In this document: positions 36,233-45,109 of the stretch, in pieces
Numbering within the stretch: position 1 is the stretch's first letter
Layout of the letters: every line of letters starts with the position of its first letter
Assembly (NCBI GenBank): GCA_021770345.1
Contig: JAETRD010000004.1
Coordinates: 1-64,000 of the forward strand
Source: Lachnospiraceae bacterium
GTDB lineage: Bacteria > Bacillota > Clostridia > Lachnospirales > Lachnospiraceae
DNA: 64,000 nucleotides
Direction: 5' to 3'
Notes under the pieces: model-generated
The model's database searches: none
Seen by the model: the letters and a program-made list of their open reading frames with translations, nothing else
Told to the model about the DNA's origin: nothing
Position numbers and translations under genes: made by a program

Positions 36233-37493
36233 CAAGCACCTCAATCGCTTTTAAAATCTGGTTATCGTACTGCATATCATAGGAATCTCCCTCCGGATCC
36301 AGATACTCGTATTCCAGCTCGATGTCCGGCTCGATACCCACTCCGTGAATGTAGTTCCCTTTCGGCGTGAAATACTTCGCCGTCGTCAGCTTTATCGCAT
36401 CCCCGTCCTCTAACGGAATAATCGACTGCACAATCCCCTTTCCGAAGGTTTTCGTTCCGATCAGCGTTCCGTACTCGTAATCTTTGATCGCCCCGGCAAA
36501 AATCTCCGACGCGCTCGCGCTGTCCTCATTGACAAGCACTGCCAGCGGATAATCCAGATGGGTATCTCCGCTCGAATTGTATTCCTCGCGGTTCCCGTAT
36601 TTATCCTCCACATACACGATCAGTCCCTCCGGCAGAATATCGTCAAGAATCTCCACCACGGAGTCCACCAGACCGCCGCCGTTATAGCGCAGGTCTATAA
36701 TCAGGGAGAGGATTCCGCCGGCTTCCAGTTTCGCCAGCTCCTGCTCAAACTGTGCCGCGGTATCCTCCTCAAAAGACTCGATCCGGATATAACCGACATC
36801 GTTCCACAGCAGCTCCGACGACACGCTCGGAAGCGTCACGTTGGCCCGCTTCACGTCAAAGGACAGATATTCATCCGTGGACGCACGGTATACCTCGATA
36901 TGCACCGTAGTCCCCTCCTCGCCGCGAATCCGCTGCACCAGATCAGTGACCTCCATCGACGTCGCGTCCGTTCCGTCCACGGAAAGAATAATATCCTCGG
37001 CCAGCATCCCGGCCTCATCCGAGGGTGTCCCCTCGTATATCTTAGAGACCGATACGACCATTGTATCCACGTCCTGCCTGAGTCCCGCTCCGATCCCGTA
37101 ATATTTGCCCGTCATGCCAACCCGCGTCTGCTCATATTCCTCCGCGGTGTAATAGACGGAATACTTGTCGTCGAGCCCTTCCACCAGCCCCGCATACATG
37201 CCGTCCTGCAGCGTCTTCTTATCCGTGTCCTCATAAAAGTACATGTCAATATATCCGGAGAGTTCCCTGACTTTCGCGGCAGCTTCCTTATCTATTACCG
37301 CACTGCCCTCGACCACGGCCGAACCCTTTTTTGCAAACACCACCTCGTACCCCGCGGCGGCACATACGCCCCACACGCCCACGGTTCCTGCCAGCAGCGT
37401 CCCAAGACAGCCAATCATCACTCCTCTGCCCATGCCGGTTTCATTCCTGCGCCGGTTCTCCGGCTGCGTTGTATTTGTCCGATTCTCTTCCAT
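36219..37493 (-). CDS. ctpA: C-terminal processing (S41) protease
   Basis: 424 residues. One N-terminal membrane helix (VMIGCLGTLLAGTVGVWGVCAA), a PDZ domain at about 135-215 (VVSVSKIYEGTPSDEAGMLAEDIILSVDG in pieces) and the S41 core with catalytic Ser in NEDSASASEIFAGAIKD and Lys in GTKTFGKGIVQS. It acts outside the membrane on C-termini of envelope proteins. Its location next to FtsEX and an M23 hydrolase suggests control of wall hydrolase activity, as for Ctp proteases elsewhere. GGAGG lies 8 nt before the ATG at 37493. Confidence 0.93.
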   Translation of the reverse strand: MEENRTNTTQPENRRRNETGMGRGVMIGCLGTLLAGTVGVWGVCAAAGYEVVFAKKGSAVVEGSAVIDKEAAAKVRELSGYIDMYFYEDTDKKTLQDGMYAGLVEGLDDKYSVYYTAEEYEQTRVGMTGKYYGIGAGLRQDVDTMVVSVSKIYEGTPSDEAGMLAEDIILSVDGTDATSMEVTDLVQRIRGEEGTTVHIEVYRASTDEYLSFDVKRANVTLPSVSSELLWNDVGYIRIESFEEDTAAQFEQELAKLEAGGILSLIIDLRYNGGGLVDSVVEILDDILPEGLIVYVEDKYGNREEYNSSGDTHLDYPLAVLVNEDSASASEIFAGAIKDYEYGTLIGTKTFGKGIVQSIIPLEDGDAIKLTTAKYFTPKGNYIHGVGIEPDIELEYEYLDPEGDSYDMQYDNQILKAIEVLGENG

Positions 37494-37527
37494 GTCTATT
37501 TCCTCCAATGCCATACATCATATGTGA

Positions 37528-37555
37528 AAATTCCCTGTCCAAAGACAGGGAATTT
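37528..37555 (-). terminator. Hairpin between the M23 hydrolase gene and ctpA
   Basis: A perfect 12-bp stem AAATTCCCTGTC/GACAGGGAATTT with a 4-nt loop, followed by TTTTC on the minus strand; probably a partial terminator. Confidence 0.65.
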
Positions 37556-37608
37556 GAAAAACGTACCCTCAGTGAACAAGAATATCTGACTCCCTGTCCC
37601 CTGCGGAC

Positions 37609-38883
37609 TTAACCGCCCAGATAACTCCACGGACTCACATAGCTTCCGTTTAATGATACACCAAAATGAAGATGGTTTCCAGTGGAAATACCTGTACTTC
37701 CGACTTTTGCGATCACCTGGCCTGCGGACACCTGTGTCCCCTCCGATACGATCAGCGACGAACAGTGCATATAAACCGTATACAGACCGCCGCCGTGGTC
37801 AATCATCAGATAATTTCCCGCCGCGCTGCTGTAGGCCGACGCTTTCACGGTTCCCTCCGCGGCCGCCACAATGTCGGCCCCGTTGGACGCTGCAATATCG
37901 ATTCCCTTGTGGTTTGAGGAGGCCCCGGAGGTCGGTGACACACGGGGACCGTAATCACTTGTGATCCGCGTGCTGCTTGGGCAGGGCCAGGTAAATGCGC
38001 CGCCGGAATAGGGGTTGTCCACAATCCCCGCCGCGGCCTTCTCCGCCTCCGCCCGCTGGATCGCCGCGATCAGTTCCTCCTGTGCCTGCAGCTCCGCCGC
38101 ATAGTAGTCCACCTCGCTCTGCGCATCCGTGATGTCGTCCGCGATTCCCGCAAGCTCCGTCTCCTTCTGGCGCATCAGGGACGCAACCTCCCCTTTCTCC
38201 GTCTCGACCGCGGCTTTCATCTTCTCCAGATCCGCATAATCCTGCTCGAGCTGCGCCTCCACCGTCGTGATCCACTCCACGGTCTCCTCATATTCCTTCA
38301 GCTTCTGCCTGTCATAATTCTCAATCTCGGTGATATACTCCGCCGCATTCAGAAACGAAGTCAGATCCTTCGCCGAGAGCAGCGCGTCCATGTAAGAGTC
38401 CTGTGCATTCTCATACATGAACTGTATGCGGAGCTTCATATCCTCATACTGTCTCTCCTTCTGCTCCTGCGCATCCGAGAGCTCCTCTTTTGTCTCGATG
38501 ATTTCCTCGCTTTTTTCTGTCAGCTGATTCTCCAGTTCCGTGATACGGGCCGAAATCCGAATCAGCTGCCGATTCAGCTCCGCCACACGCTCCTCCACAT
38601 TTCCCTTTGATTCCTTCAGATCGGCGATCGTCTGCTTCGCTTCCGCCAGCTCCTTCTCCAGCTCTTTCTTGGCATCCTGCGCATCCTGCAGTGCCTTCGA
38701 AGGGCTGCTTTTCTTCCCGTTCTTTGTGCCGGTTCCCGTTTTGGAACCCGAATCCTCTGCCGTACCGGCAGCCTGCTCCGTGCTTTCCGCGGCAGCTGTC
38801 CGCATTGCCGGCAATGTCCCCAGCATGCCGGCAATGCCGATCACCATCATTCTCTGCAGGAATACTCTGTTCTTATATCTCAT
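37609..38883 (-). CDS. Coiled-coil M23 peptidoglycan endopeptidase (EnvC/PcsB-like)
   Basis: 424 residues: signal peptide (VFLQRMMVIGIAGMLGTLPA), a Ser/Lys/Thr linker, a long coiled coil (about 60-290) and a C-terminal LytM/M23 domain with zinc ligands in NHKGIDIAA and the GNHLHFGVS motif. It follows ftsX by 3 nt, matching the FtsEX-EnvC, FtsEX-CwlO and FtsEX-PcsB partnerships where the coiled coil is gated by FtsX. The QYEDMKLRIQFMYEN segment is shared with the SleB-type hydrolase at 6271-7422. Confidence 0.92.
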   Translation of the reverse strand: MRYKNRVFLQRMMVIGIAGMLGTLPAMRTAAAESTEQAAGTAEDSGSKTGTGTKNGKKSSPSKALQDAQDAKKELEKELAEAKQTIADLKESKGNVEERVAELNRQLIRISARITELENQLTEKSEEIIETKEELSDAQEQKERQYEDMKLRIQFMYENAQDSYMDALLSAKDLTSFLNAAEYITEIENYDRQKLKEYEETVEWITTVEAQLEQDYADLEKMKAAVETEKGEVASLMRQKETELAGIADDITDAQSEVDYYAAELQAQEELIAAIQRAEAEKAAAGIVDNPYSGGAFTWPCPSSTRITSDYGPRVSPTSGASSNHKGIDIAASNGADIVAAAEGTVKASAYSSAAGNYLMIDHGGGLYTVYMHCSSLIVSEGTQVSAGQVIAKVGSTGISTGNHLHFGVSLNGSYVSPWSYLGG

Positions 38884-38886
38884 CCG

Positions 38887-39795
38887 TCAGACCTTCAAAT
38901 GTTTGCGAATCGTAATGCGGCTTCCGAGAAATCCGATTCCCACGCCAAGAATCAGCGCCACCGGCACCAGCGTGTGGAACAGCTCCTCCGTCCCCAAAAA
39001 CTGCATCATACTTCCGATCACATGGAACTTGTCACCAATATAACCGATCACTTTCCCGTACAGCACATACAGGATTCCGAGCGGAATCGCCGCTCCCACC
39101 AGACCGATCAGGATTCCCTCCACCACAAATGGGGCGCGGACAAAATAGTCGGTGGCTCCGATCAGCTTCATAATTGCAATCTCCTCCCGGCGCACCGAGA
39201 TGCCGACCATGATCGTATTGCTGATCAAAAACACCGCGACTCCGAGCAGCACCAGGATGATACCGGCGGAAATATACCCGATCAGACTGTTAAAATCCGT
39301 CAGCGTCTTCGCCACCATCTCGGACTGCTTTACCTCCCGCACGCCGTCTAATGACTGCAGATATGTAACAAGCGTAGACTGCATGGAGATATCGTTCATG
39401 TATATGGAGTAGCTTGCGGAATTTGCCAGCGGGTTATCCGTCCCGAAACTCTCCGCCGCCGCCTCATTCCCCTCGAAGTAAATATCCCTGAAATACTCCC
39501 ACGCCTCGTCCGCGGAGGTAAATTCATAGCGGGACACCTCCACCCGCTCGTCAATCAGCTCGCCGATTTCCTCGATGCGCTGCTCCGAGATTCCGTGATC
39601 GAACAGCACGGTCACGGCCACACCGGATTCCGCGTCCTTTACCATCGATTGAAAGTTGGTCACGATCGCATAGAAAAGCCCAAACAAAAAAATGCAGGCC
39701 GTCATCGTCGCAATCGACGCCAGTGAAAACATTTTATTTTTCCAGATATTCACCAATCCCTGACGGATGGTATAAAAAAATGTACTAATCCTCAT
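38887..39795 (-). CDS. ftsX: Cell division ABC transporter-like permease FtsX
   Basis: 302 residues with four membrane helices, an N-terminal cytoplasmic TIRQGLVNIWKNKMFSLASI stretch and an extracellular loop of about 110 residues after the first helix. With FtsE it does not transport but transmits ATP-driven movement to a wall hydrolase outside, here most likely the M23 protein just downstream. Its ATG at 39795 overlaps the ftsE stop by 11 nt. Confidence 0.95.
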   Translation of the reverse strand: MRISTFFYTIRQGLVNIWKNKMFSLASIATMTACIFLFGLFYAIVTNFQSMVKDAESGVAVTVLFDHGISEQRIEEIGELIDERVEVSRYEFTSADEAWEYFRDIYFEGNEAAAESFGTDNPLANSASYSIYMNDISMQSTLVTYLQSLDGVREVKQSEMVAKTLTDFNSLIGYISAGIILVLLGVAVFLISNTIMVGISVRREEIAIMKLIGATDYFVRAPFVVEGILIGLVGAAIPLGILYVLYGKVIGYIGDKFHVIGSMMQFLGTEELFHTLVPVALILGVGIGFLGSRITIRKHLKV

Positions 39796-40519
39796 AATCG
39801 TAATCACCTCCGTCGTCTGCACCGACGCCGCTGTCAATTTCGATCGCGCTGTTGTAGGACGCGCTGTCGTCCACAACCACACCCTTTCTCATCGTGATTA
39901 CGCGCTTGTTCATTGCCCTGACAATCTCTATGTTATGTGTGACCACCACCACCGTCGTCCCGCGGCCGTTAATCTCTTCCATCAGATGCATGATCTCCCA
40001 CGCGTTGTTGCTGTCGAGATTTCCGGTCGGCTCATCCGCCAGAAGAATCTTGGGCTTGTTGATCAGCGCCCTGGCGATCGCGACCCGCTGCTGCTCTCCT
40101 CCCGAAAGCTGCTTCGGATAAGAGCGGTACTTTGCCGCAAGCCCTACCATCGACAGCATCGTCGGCACATTCTTTCGGATGCTCCGGCCCGATTCCCCGA
40201 TCACCTTCTGGGCAAATGCCACATTGTCGTAGATGTTCCTGTCTTTTAACAATCGGAAATCCTGAAAAACCACACCGATGTTTCTGCGGAATTTCGGGAT
40301 TTGTCTTCTGCGAATCTTATTCAGCTGTCTGCCGTCTATCGTAATCGTACCGGTCGTCGGTTCAAGCTCCTTTAAAAGAAGCTTGATGAGCGTGGATTTT
40401 CCGGACCCGCTGTCACCGACGACAAATACAAACTCTCCTCCGTCAATGTTAAGACTCACGTCATTAAGTGCAGGGATTCCCGCGGAGTATGACTTGCTGA
40501 CATGTTCTAACTTAATCAT
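39785..40519 (-). CDS. ftsE: Cell division ATP-binding protein FtsE
   Basis: 244 residues. Walker [11 protein letters not shown], signature [19 protein letters not shown], Walker [21 protein letters not shown]. The C-terminus is extended and acidic ([13 protein letters not shown]). First gene of ftsE-ftsX-M23-ctpA-vanZ. GAGGTAAAGG precedes the ATG. Confidence 0.96.
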   Translation of the reverse strand: MIKLEHVSKSYSAGIPALNDVSLNIDGGEFVFVVGDSGSGKSTLIKLLLKELEPTTGTITIDGRQLNKIRRRQIPKFRRNIGVVFQDFRLLKDRNIYDNVAFAQKVIGESGRSIRKNVPTMLSMVGLAAKYRSYPKQLSGGEQQRVAIARALINKPKILLADEPTGNLDSNNAWEIMHLMEEINGRGTTVVVVTHNIEIVRAMNKRVITMRKGVVVDDSASYNSAIEIDSGVGADDGGDYDYED

Positions 40520-40543
40520 CCTTTACCTCATTTCTGTTTCGAC

Positions 40544-41632
40544 TCAATAATCCAACGATTCCATATATTTCATATACTTTACCACCATAAGCACGATCTT
40601 AAAGGTAATCGCATCTTCAAACACACGCAGGTCGAGTCCCGTGCTCTTCTGGAGCTTATCGAGCCGGTACACCAGCGTGTTGCGGTGAATATAAAGCTGT
40701 CTTGAGGTCTCGGACACGTTCAGGCTGTTCTCAAAAAACTTATTGATGGTCGTAAGCGTCTCCTCGTCAAAATCGTCCGGGGATTTTCCGTCAAAAATTT
40801 CCCGGATGAACATCTTGCAGAGCGGAATCGGAAGCTGGTAGATCAGCCGCCCGATCCCCAGCGTGGAGTATGCGATGACATCCCTGTCCGCAAAAAATAT
40901 CTTGCCTACGTCAAGTGCCATCCTCGCCTCTTTGTACGACCTCGAAACCTCTTTAATCTCACCGACGATCGTGCCGTATGCCACATGCACCTCCCCCTCC
41001 GCATCCGAGCGGAAGAGGTTCGCGATCACCTCGGCCGTCTTATTCAGGTCGTCGTAATTCTCGTTTTCCGCAACTTCCTTTACGACGATAATATTCTTCT
41101 CGTCCACCGCCGTCACAAAGTCTTTGGTCTTTCCGCCGAAAATACTGCGGATCTTCTCAAGCTCGTTGCCGTCCTTGTCCCGATTTGTCTCGACAATAAA
41201 CACGACTCTGCGCACTTCGGTATCAATATGGAGCTTTTTCGCCCTGTTATAGATATCCACCAGCAAAAGGTTATCAAGAAGAAGATTCTTGATAAAGTTG
41301 TCCTTGTCAAATCTCTCCTTATATGCTACCAGAAGGTTCTGAATCTGAAAACTGGCAATTTTGCCCACCATATAAACGTCTTCACTGTCCCCGTTTGCAA
41401 GCAGAACATATTCAAGCTGATGCTCATCAAATACTTTAAAAAACTGATATCCGTTGACAACCTGACTGTCGGCCGGAGAATCCACAAACGCCTGCGCCGG
41501 TCCGGTATACTGATCCGCCTCCGGGAATGTGGCCGCCAGAACCTTCCCCTCCACGTCAATGATACACAGATCTATCCTCGTGATGCTCTTCAGCCCGTCT
41601 ATTGTATTCTGAAGTATCTGATTTGAAATCAT
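40544..41632 (-). CDS. CdaR/PucR-type transcriptional regulator
   Basis: 362 residues. The N-terminal region (ILQNTIDGLKSITRIDLCIID, SQVVNGYQFFKVFDEHQLEY) resembles a sugar-diacid-recognition domain; a GGDEF-like middle follows, and the C-terminal HTH shows FFENSLNVSETSRQLYIHRNTLVYRLDKLQ. CdaR regulators respond to sugar diacids or related metabolites, but no such catabolic genes adjoin. Start 41632 has AGGAG. Confidence 0.88.
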   Translation of the reverse strand: MISNQILQNTIDGLKSITRIDLCIIDVEGKVLAATFPEADQYTGPAQAFVDSPADSQVVNGYQFFKVFDEHQLEYVLLANGDSEDVYMVGKIASFQIQNLLVAYKERFDKDNFIKNLLLDNLLLVDIYNRAKKLHIDTEVRRVVFIVETNRDKDGNELEKIRSIFGGKTKDFVTAVDEKNIIVVKEVAENENYDDLNKTAEVIANLFRSDAEGEVHVAYGTIVGEIKEVSRSYKEARMALDVGKIFFADRDVIAYSTLGIGRLIYQLPIPLCKMFIREIFDGKSPDDFDEETLTTINKFFENSLNVSETSRQLYIHRNTLVYRLDKLQKSTGLDLRVFEDAITFKIVLMVVKYMKYMESLDY

Positions 41633-41753
41633 AAGCCCCGCTCCTTCTCGTTTTTGTTTCTTCTGAATCCGTTCGATGTGCATTTTTCACAAAAAAACTG
41701 CATTCACTTTAATTGGAACAAAAATACCTAACTTATATTTTATAGCAAAACAA

Positions 41754-41799
41754 CAAAAAAAGGAAGAGGAAATGCTTATTTTTTTATGCATTTCCTCTT
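41754..41799 (-). terminator. Terminator of the YitT-like gene
   Basis: AAGAGGAAATGC (41764-41775) pairs with GCATTTCCTCTT (41788-41799), and the minus strand continues CCTTTTTTTG. Confidence 0.8.
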
Positions 41800-41802
41800 T
41801 TC

Positions 41803-42678
41803 TCACGCCGAGTGTTCCTGAAATCCTTCCCCCAACACCTCTCTGGCATCGGAAACAATCACAAATGCGCCCGGGTCGATCTCCGCGACAATCTCCTTTA
41901 CCTCCACGATCTGTTTCTGCGCCACCACACAGTAAAGCATGCACTTATCGGTTCCGGAATACATGCCCTTCGCCTTCAGGCCCGTCACTCCGCGGTCCAT
42001 ATTCTCCATAATTTTCTTCGCCACCAGCTCATACTGATCCGTAATGATATAGGCGACCTTCGAAAACTTGAACCCTTCGAGCAGCGCGCCCGACACCTTG
42101 CTGGTGATATAGATGGCCACAATCGCGTACATCGCAACATGAACGCCGAAGACATAAAGCCCGGCTACGACGATGAGCCCGTCGAGTACCTGCATGATCT
42201 GCACGATCGAATAATGGCGCATATAATGCTGGATCAGCGTCGCCACCATATCCGTTCCCCCGGTCGTCGCCTTTGCCGACAGCACCAGGCCCATCCCTAC
42301 GCCGCCGATCACGCCGCCAAACACCGCCGCAAGCGTATAGTCTCCCTGCGGCAGGTCAATCATCGGGATCACATACAGCCAGACAGACAGCAGTGTGGTC
42401 CCAAGCAGCGTCTTCCAGATAAATCTCGGCCCTTTCAGACGCCATGCGACGATAAACACCGGTACATTCAGCACAAAGTTCGTAAACCACAGCGGCACAC
42501 CCCCCGGAATCAATTTCTTTGTAATCTCCTTTACAATGATCGACATTCCGGTAAAACCGCCGGTTACCATACTGATCGGGTCATAGATACACTGTATGCT
42601 TGCCGCCACCAGCGCAGTACCGATCAGTATCAAAAAATAATCGACTATTTTCGTTTTTTTATATAAAAACTTCTGCAT
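41803..42678 (-). CDS. YitT family membrane protein (DUF161-DUF2179)
   Basis: 291 residues: five to six membrane helices in the first 190 residues (YFLILIGTALVAASIQCIYDP, TGGFTGMSIIVKEITKKLIPG) and a C-terminal cytoplasmic DUF2179 domain (YIITDQYELVAKKIMENMDRGVTGL in part, DPGAFVIVSDAREVLGEGF). Function of the family is unknown. It starts 1 nt after the stop of the WecG/TagA-like gene, so they are coupled. Confidence 0.9.
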   Translation of the reverse strand: MQKFLYKKTKIVDYFLILIGTALVAASIQCIYDPISMVTGGFTGMSIIVKEITKKLIPGGVPLWFTNFVLNVPVFIVAWRLKGPRFIWKTLLGTTLLSVWLYVIPMIDLPQGDYTLAAVFGGVIGGVGMGLVLSAKATTGGTDMVATLIQHYMRHYSIVQIMQVLDGLIVVAGLYVFGVHVAMYAIVAIYITSKVSGALLEGFKFSKVAYIITDQYELVAKKIMENMDRGVTGLKAKGMYSGTDKCMLYCVVAQKQIVEVKEIVAEIDPGAFVIVSDAREVLGEGFQEHSA

Positions 42679-42679
42679 T

Positions 42680-43369
42680 CTACTTCCCTTCAGACTCCCG
42701 CAGCCTCTGGCGGTACTTCTCGATACTGCTTTTCAGACGTCCGCGGCGCGCCAGCCGCCCCAGAAACCCGCGCACACTGTTCCTTCTGCGCCACAGCCCG
42801 AGTTCTCCCTCCCCATACCAGATGCTCGCATTCATTTTGTCCTTATGATTCCAGAAAAACTCCTCCTGCAGCGGAGACGGCAGAATCGATACGATCACAT
42901 CCGGCGTCATCACATTCATATCATTGATCACGGCTTCCGGATCTCCCGCACAGTTTTCGAGCGCATACTCTCCTACGATCACAAGCCTCGGAAATTCTTT
43001 GAGCATGTCCCCCCGCTCGCGCGCAATCTGCTCTGCGTTCTGTCCCAGCAGAAAAACACTCTTTCTGTTGCGCTCAAGCCGCTTAAAAAACTCGGCCGCG
43101 AAATCATTGCCCTCCGTCTCGTGTATCCGCTGTATCGTGTCAATCCCGACAGACTGCAGAATTTCTTTCTCACCGATAATGACAAGATCCGACGCCTCTA
43201 TCACTCCGCGCACGGCCGGATGCTCTTCCACGTCAATCAGCATCTTCATAGAAATCGTTTCAATTATATTTAATATATCGTTTTCCAGGAATGTCTCCGC
43301 CTGCTTGATGGATTCCCGCACCGTATAGTTGTCCAGTGCCAGTCCCAGAATATCTATTTTCTTCGTCAT
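42680..43369 (-). CDS. WecG/TagA/CpsF family glycosyltransferase
   Basis: 229 residues. The family pattern is recognisable: IDILGLALDNYTVRESIKQAE, SDLVIIGEKEIL, VFLLGQNAEQIARERGDML, and the C-terminal core SILPSPLQEEFFWNHKDKM. Relatives transfer N-acetylmannosamine in teichoic acid or capsule synthesis. The core Pro-Lys-Gln-Glu is replaced by SPLQEEF and the Asn/Asp loop is less conserved, so activity is uncertain. It is the first gene of a pair with the YitT protein. Confidence 0.75.
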   Translation of the reverse strand: MTKKIDILGLALDNYTVRESIKQAETFLENDILNIIETISMKMLIDVEEHPAVRGVIEASDLVIIGEKEILQSVGIDTIQRIHETEGNDFAAEFFKRLERNRKSVFLLGQNAEQIARERGDMLKEFPRLVIVGEYALENCAGDPEAVINDMNVMTPDVIVSILPSPLQEEFFWNHKDKMNASIWYGEGELGLWRRRNSVRGFLGRLARRGRLKSSIEKYRQRLRESEGK

Positions 43370-43754
43370 GCTTCTCCCATAATCATTTCCGCTCGTTTAT
43401 AAAAATATACCTGAACCAGTATAGCAAAACTTCCGTCACTTTTCAAGTTTTGGAAATTGTCAAGAGATTTCTGCCATTTTTATCCTCGCCATGTCAAACT
43501 TTATTATAGTTCCACAAAACACATATTCGATTTTTTTGCTATGTAAACCATAATTTTTCACTTCTTTTCTGTGGATAATGTGAATAACTTCGTGTATAAC
43601 TCGGTTTTTTCGACTTTTGCGCATCCCCTCCCGTGGATAACTTTTCCGGGAGTATTCCGCTTTTCGGCAAATTTTTTTCCGTTTTCCGGAAAATTTGTGC
43701 ACCTTGTATAAGCAGCATCTGTCCCCGGTGAACAGGGAAACGCAAAACCAAAAA
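43370..43754. other. Gene-free AT-rich stretch with DnaA-box-like cluster
   Basis: About 385 bases (421 to the next gene) without a credible ORF. It contains four DnaA-box-like 9-mers in the same orientation: TGTGGATAA (43570-43578, perfect), TGTGAATAA (43579-43587), CGTGTATAA (43591-43599) and CGTGGATAA (43632-43640), with AT-rich DNA on the left (43490-43560). No dnaA, dnaN or rpmH is nearby, so this is not the standard oriC neighbourhood. Confidence 0.5.
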
Positions 43755-43776
43755 GGAGCCGCACTGCTGCGGCTCC
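43750..43776 (-). terminator. Terminator of the NlpC/P60 gene
   Basis: GGAGCCGCA (43755-43763) pairs with TGCGGCTCC (43768-43776); TTTTTGGTTTT follows on the minus strand. Confidence 0.9.
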
Positions 43777-43790
43777 CAAAATACTTTTAT

Positions 43791-44996
43791 TTAGAAAATT
43801 CTTCTGACACAGATCGGTGAACGATAATTCACGTTCGAATATGTAATGCCGCTCGACGGTGTGCTTGCATGCACGATCGAGCCGTTTCCGACATAGATGC
43901 CCACATGTCCGCTGTAGCACACGATATCTCCGGGCTGAGCAGACGCGAGATCCACGCCGTATCCGCAGCTTCTCATCGCACTCGAGGAATGCGGGAGACT
44001 GATGCCAAATGCCGCATACACGCTCATGACAAATCCCGAACAATCCGCTCCGCTCGTAAGGCTTGTCCCGCCGTATACATAGGGATTGCCTACAAACTGG
44101 CTCGCGTAATTGACAACTGCCTGTCCGTTGGAACTCGTCGGCGCCGAGTAGGATGCCTGTCCTCCATTGTTGGAACCCGAAGACGCTGCCGACTTTCTCC
44201 TTGCGCTGCTTGCCGCTGCTGCTGCCGCCCTGCGCTCCTCCTCTTCCTTTGCAAGCCTTGCTTCCTCTTCGGCTTTGGACTCGGCCTGTACGAACTCGGT
44301 TCGAAGTATCACCCAGTCAAGCGATACATAGCCCTGGCCGCCCTCGGCGGATACCAGCACCCATCCGTCCATCGACTCGTCTAAGACTACCAGGTCATCG
44401 CCCAGCGGAACCTGCGTCATAATCGGCGCATCCACGGAAGGCTCCGTTCTTACATTCAGTGTGACGGTGTTTACCTCCGCGTACCTGGTGCTGACCTTGC
44501 GCGCCAGCTCCTCGTTTCCGGTCACAACATACTCGCATTTTACATATCCGTCGACATTGCCGGATTTGATGCGGTACCAGCCGTTTTCCGTCGTCTCGAG
44601 CACGGTTGCAGCCGAATTGTTATACAGCTTGCCGACCACCTCGCTGTCCGTGTTCGAATCCGAGCGGACATTTACATAATTGTCAACCTGGGCGATCGCA
44701 ATATCGGAATATTCTGACGCAACCTCCGGAATATCATTCTCCGCAATGCGCGCCTCCTCCTGCTCCGCCGCGATCTGAACCGCAAGTTCATTCCCCTCGA
44801 TCAGATAATTCGAAATCGCGAAAGAAACTCCGGCGGACGGTACCTTATTGGTAATCGTCGGCGTCTCCACCGGCGCCGCAGCCGTCACTCCTGCGGTCAG
44901 CATCGGAGCTTCCGCCCCATATACAGTCAATAAGGGATTTTCCGCCAGCAGAACCCCTGCCAGCGCCAATCCCGTCAGACTAATCATCCTTTTCAT
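43791..44996 (-). CDS. Secreted NlpC/P60 peptidoglycan hydrolase with two SH3 domains
   Basis: 401 residues. Signal peptide (MKRMISLTGLALAGVLLAEN), two bacterial SH3 domains (about 105-165, DNYVNVRSDSNTDSEVVGKL; about 175-240, VNTVTLNVRTEPSVDAPIMT), a Glu/Arg/Ala-rich helical linker, and a C-terminal NlpC/P60 domain with catalytic Cys in SGADCSGFVMSVYAAFG and His in GHVGIYVGNGSIVHAS. It cleaves D-gamma-glutamyl-diamino acid bonds in wall peptides. It has a perfect consensus promoter and a strong terminator, so it is probably well expressed. Start 44996 has GGAGG. Confidence 0.95.
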   Translation of the reverse strand: MKRMISLTGLALAGVLLAENPLLTVYGAEAPMLTAGVTAAAPVETPTITNKVPSAGVSFAISNYLIEGNELAVQIAAEQEEARIAENDIPEVASEYSDIAIAQVDNYVNVRSDSNTDSEVVGKLYNNSAATVLETTENGWYRIKSGNVDGYVKCEYVVTGNEELARKVSTRYAEVNTVTLNVRTEPSVDAPIMTQVPLGDDLVVLDESMDGWVLVSAEGGQGYVSLDWVILRTEFVQAESKAEEEARLAKEEEERRAAAAAASSARRKSAASSGSNNGGQASYSAPTSSNGQAVVNYASQFVGNPYVYGGTSLTSGADCSGFVMSVYAAFGISLPHSSSAMRSCGYGVDLASAQPGDIVCYSGHVGIYVGNGSIVHASTPSSGITYSNVNYRSPICVRRIF

Positions 44997-45058
44997 CTGT
45001 GCCTCCAAATAATCAGCGCCCGTAATTGTTACGAATTTGTTAAATTTATTACACGGTT

Positions 45059-45087
45059 ATTATAGCAGAGCACCCATATCCTGTCAA
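45059..45087 (-). promoter_or_regulatory. Consensus promoter of the NlpC/P60 gene
   Basis: TTGACA (45082-45087), exactly 17 nt, TATAAT (45059-45064) on the minus strand; a full sigma-A consensus. Confidence 0.85.
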
Positions 45088-45109
45088 CTGTAATCTCGCC
45101 AAACTCTTA

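Noticed and set aside
43558-44043. 161-codon ORF reaching into the 43370-43790 gap
   Set aside because: Alternative frame of the NlpC/P60 gene running into non-coding DNA; covers its terminator.
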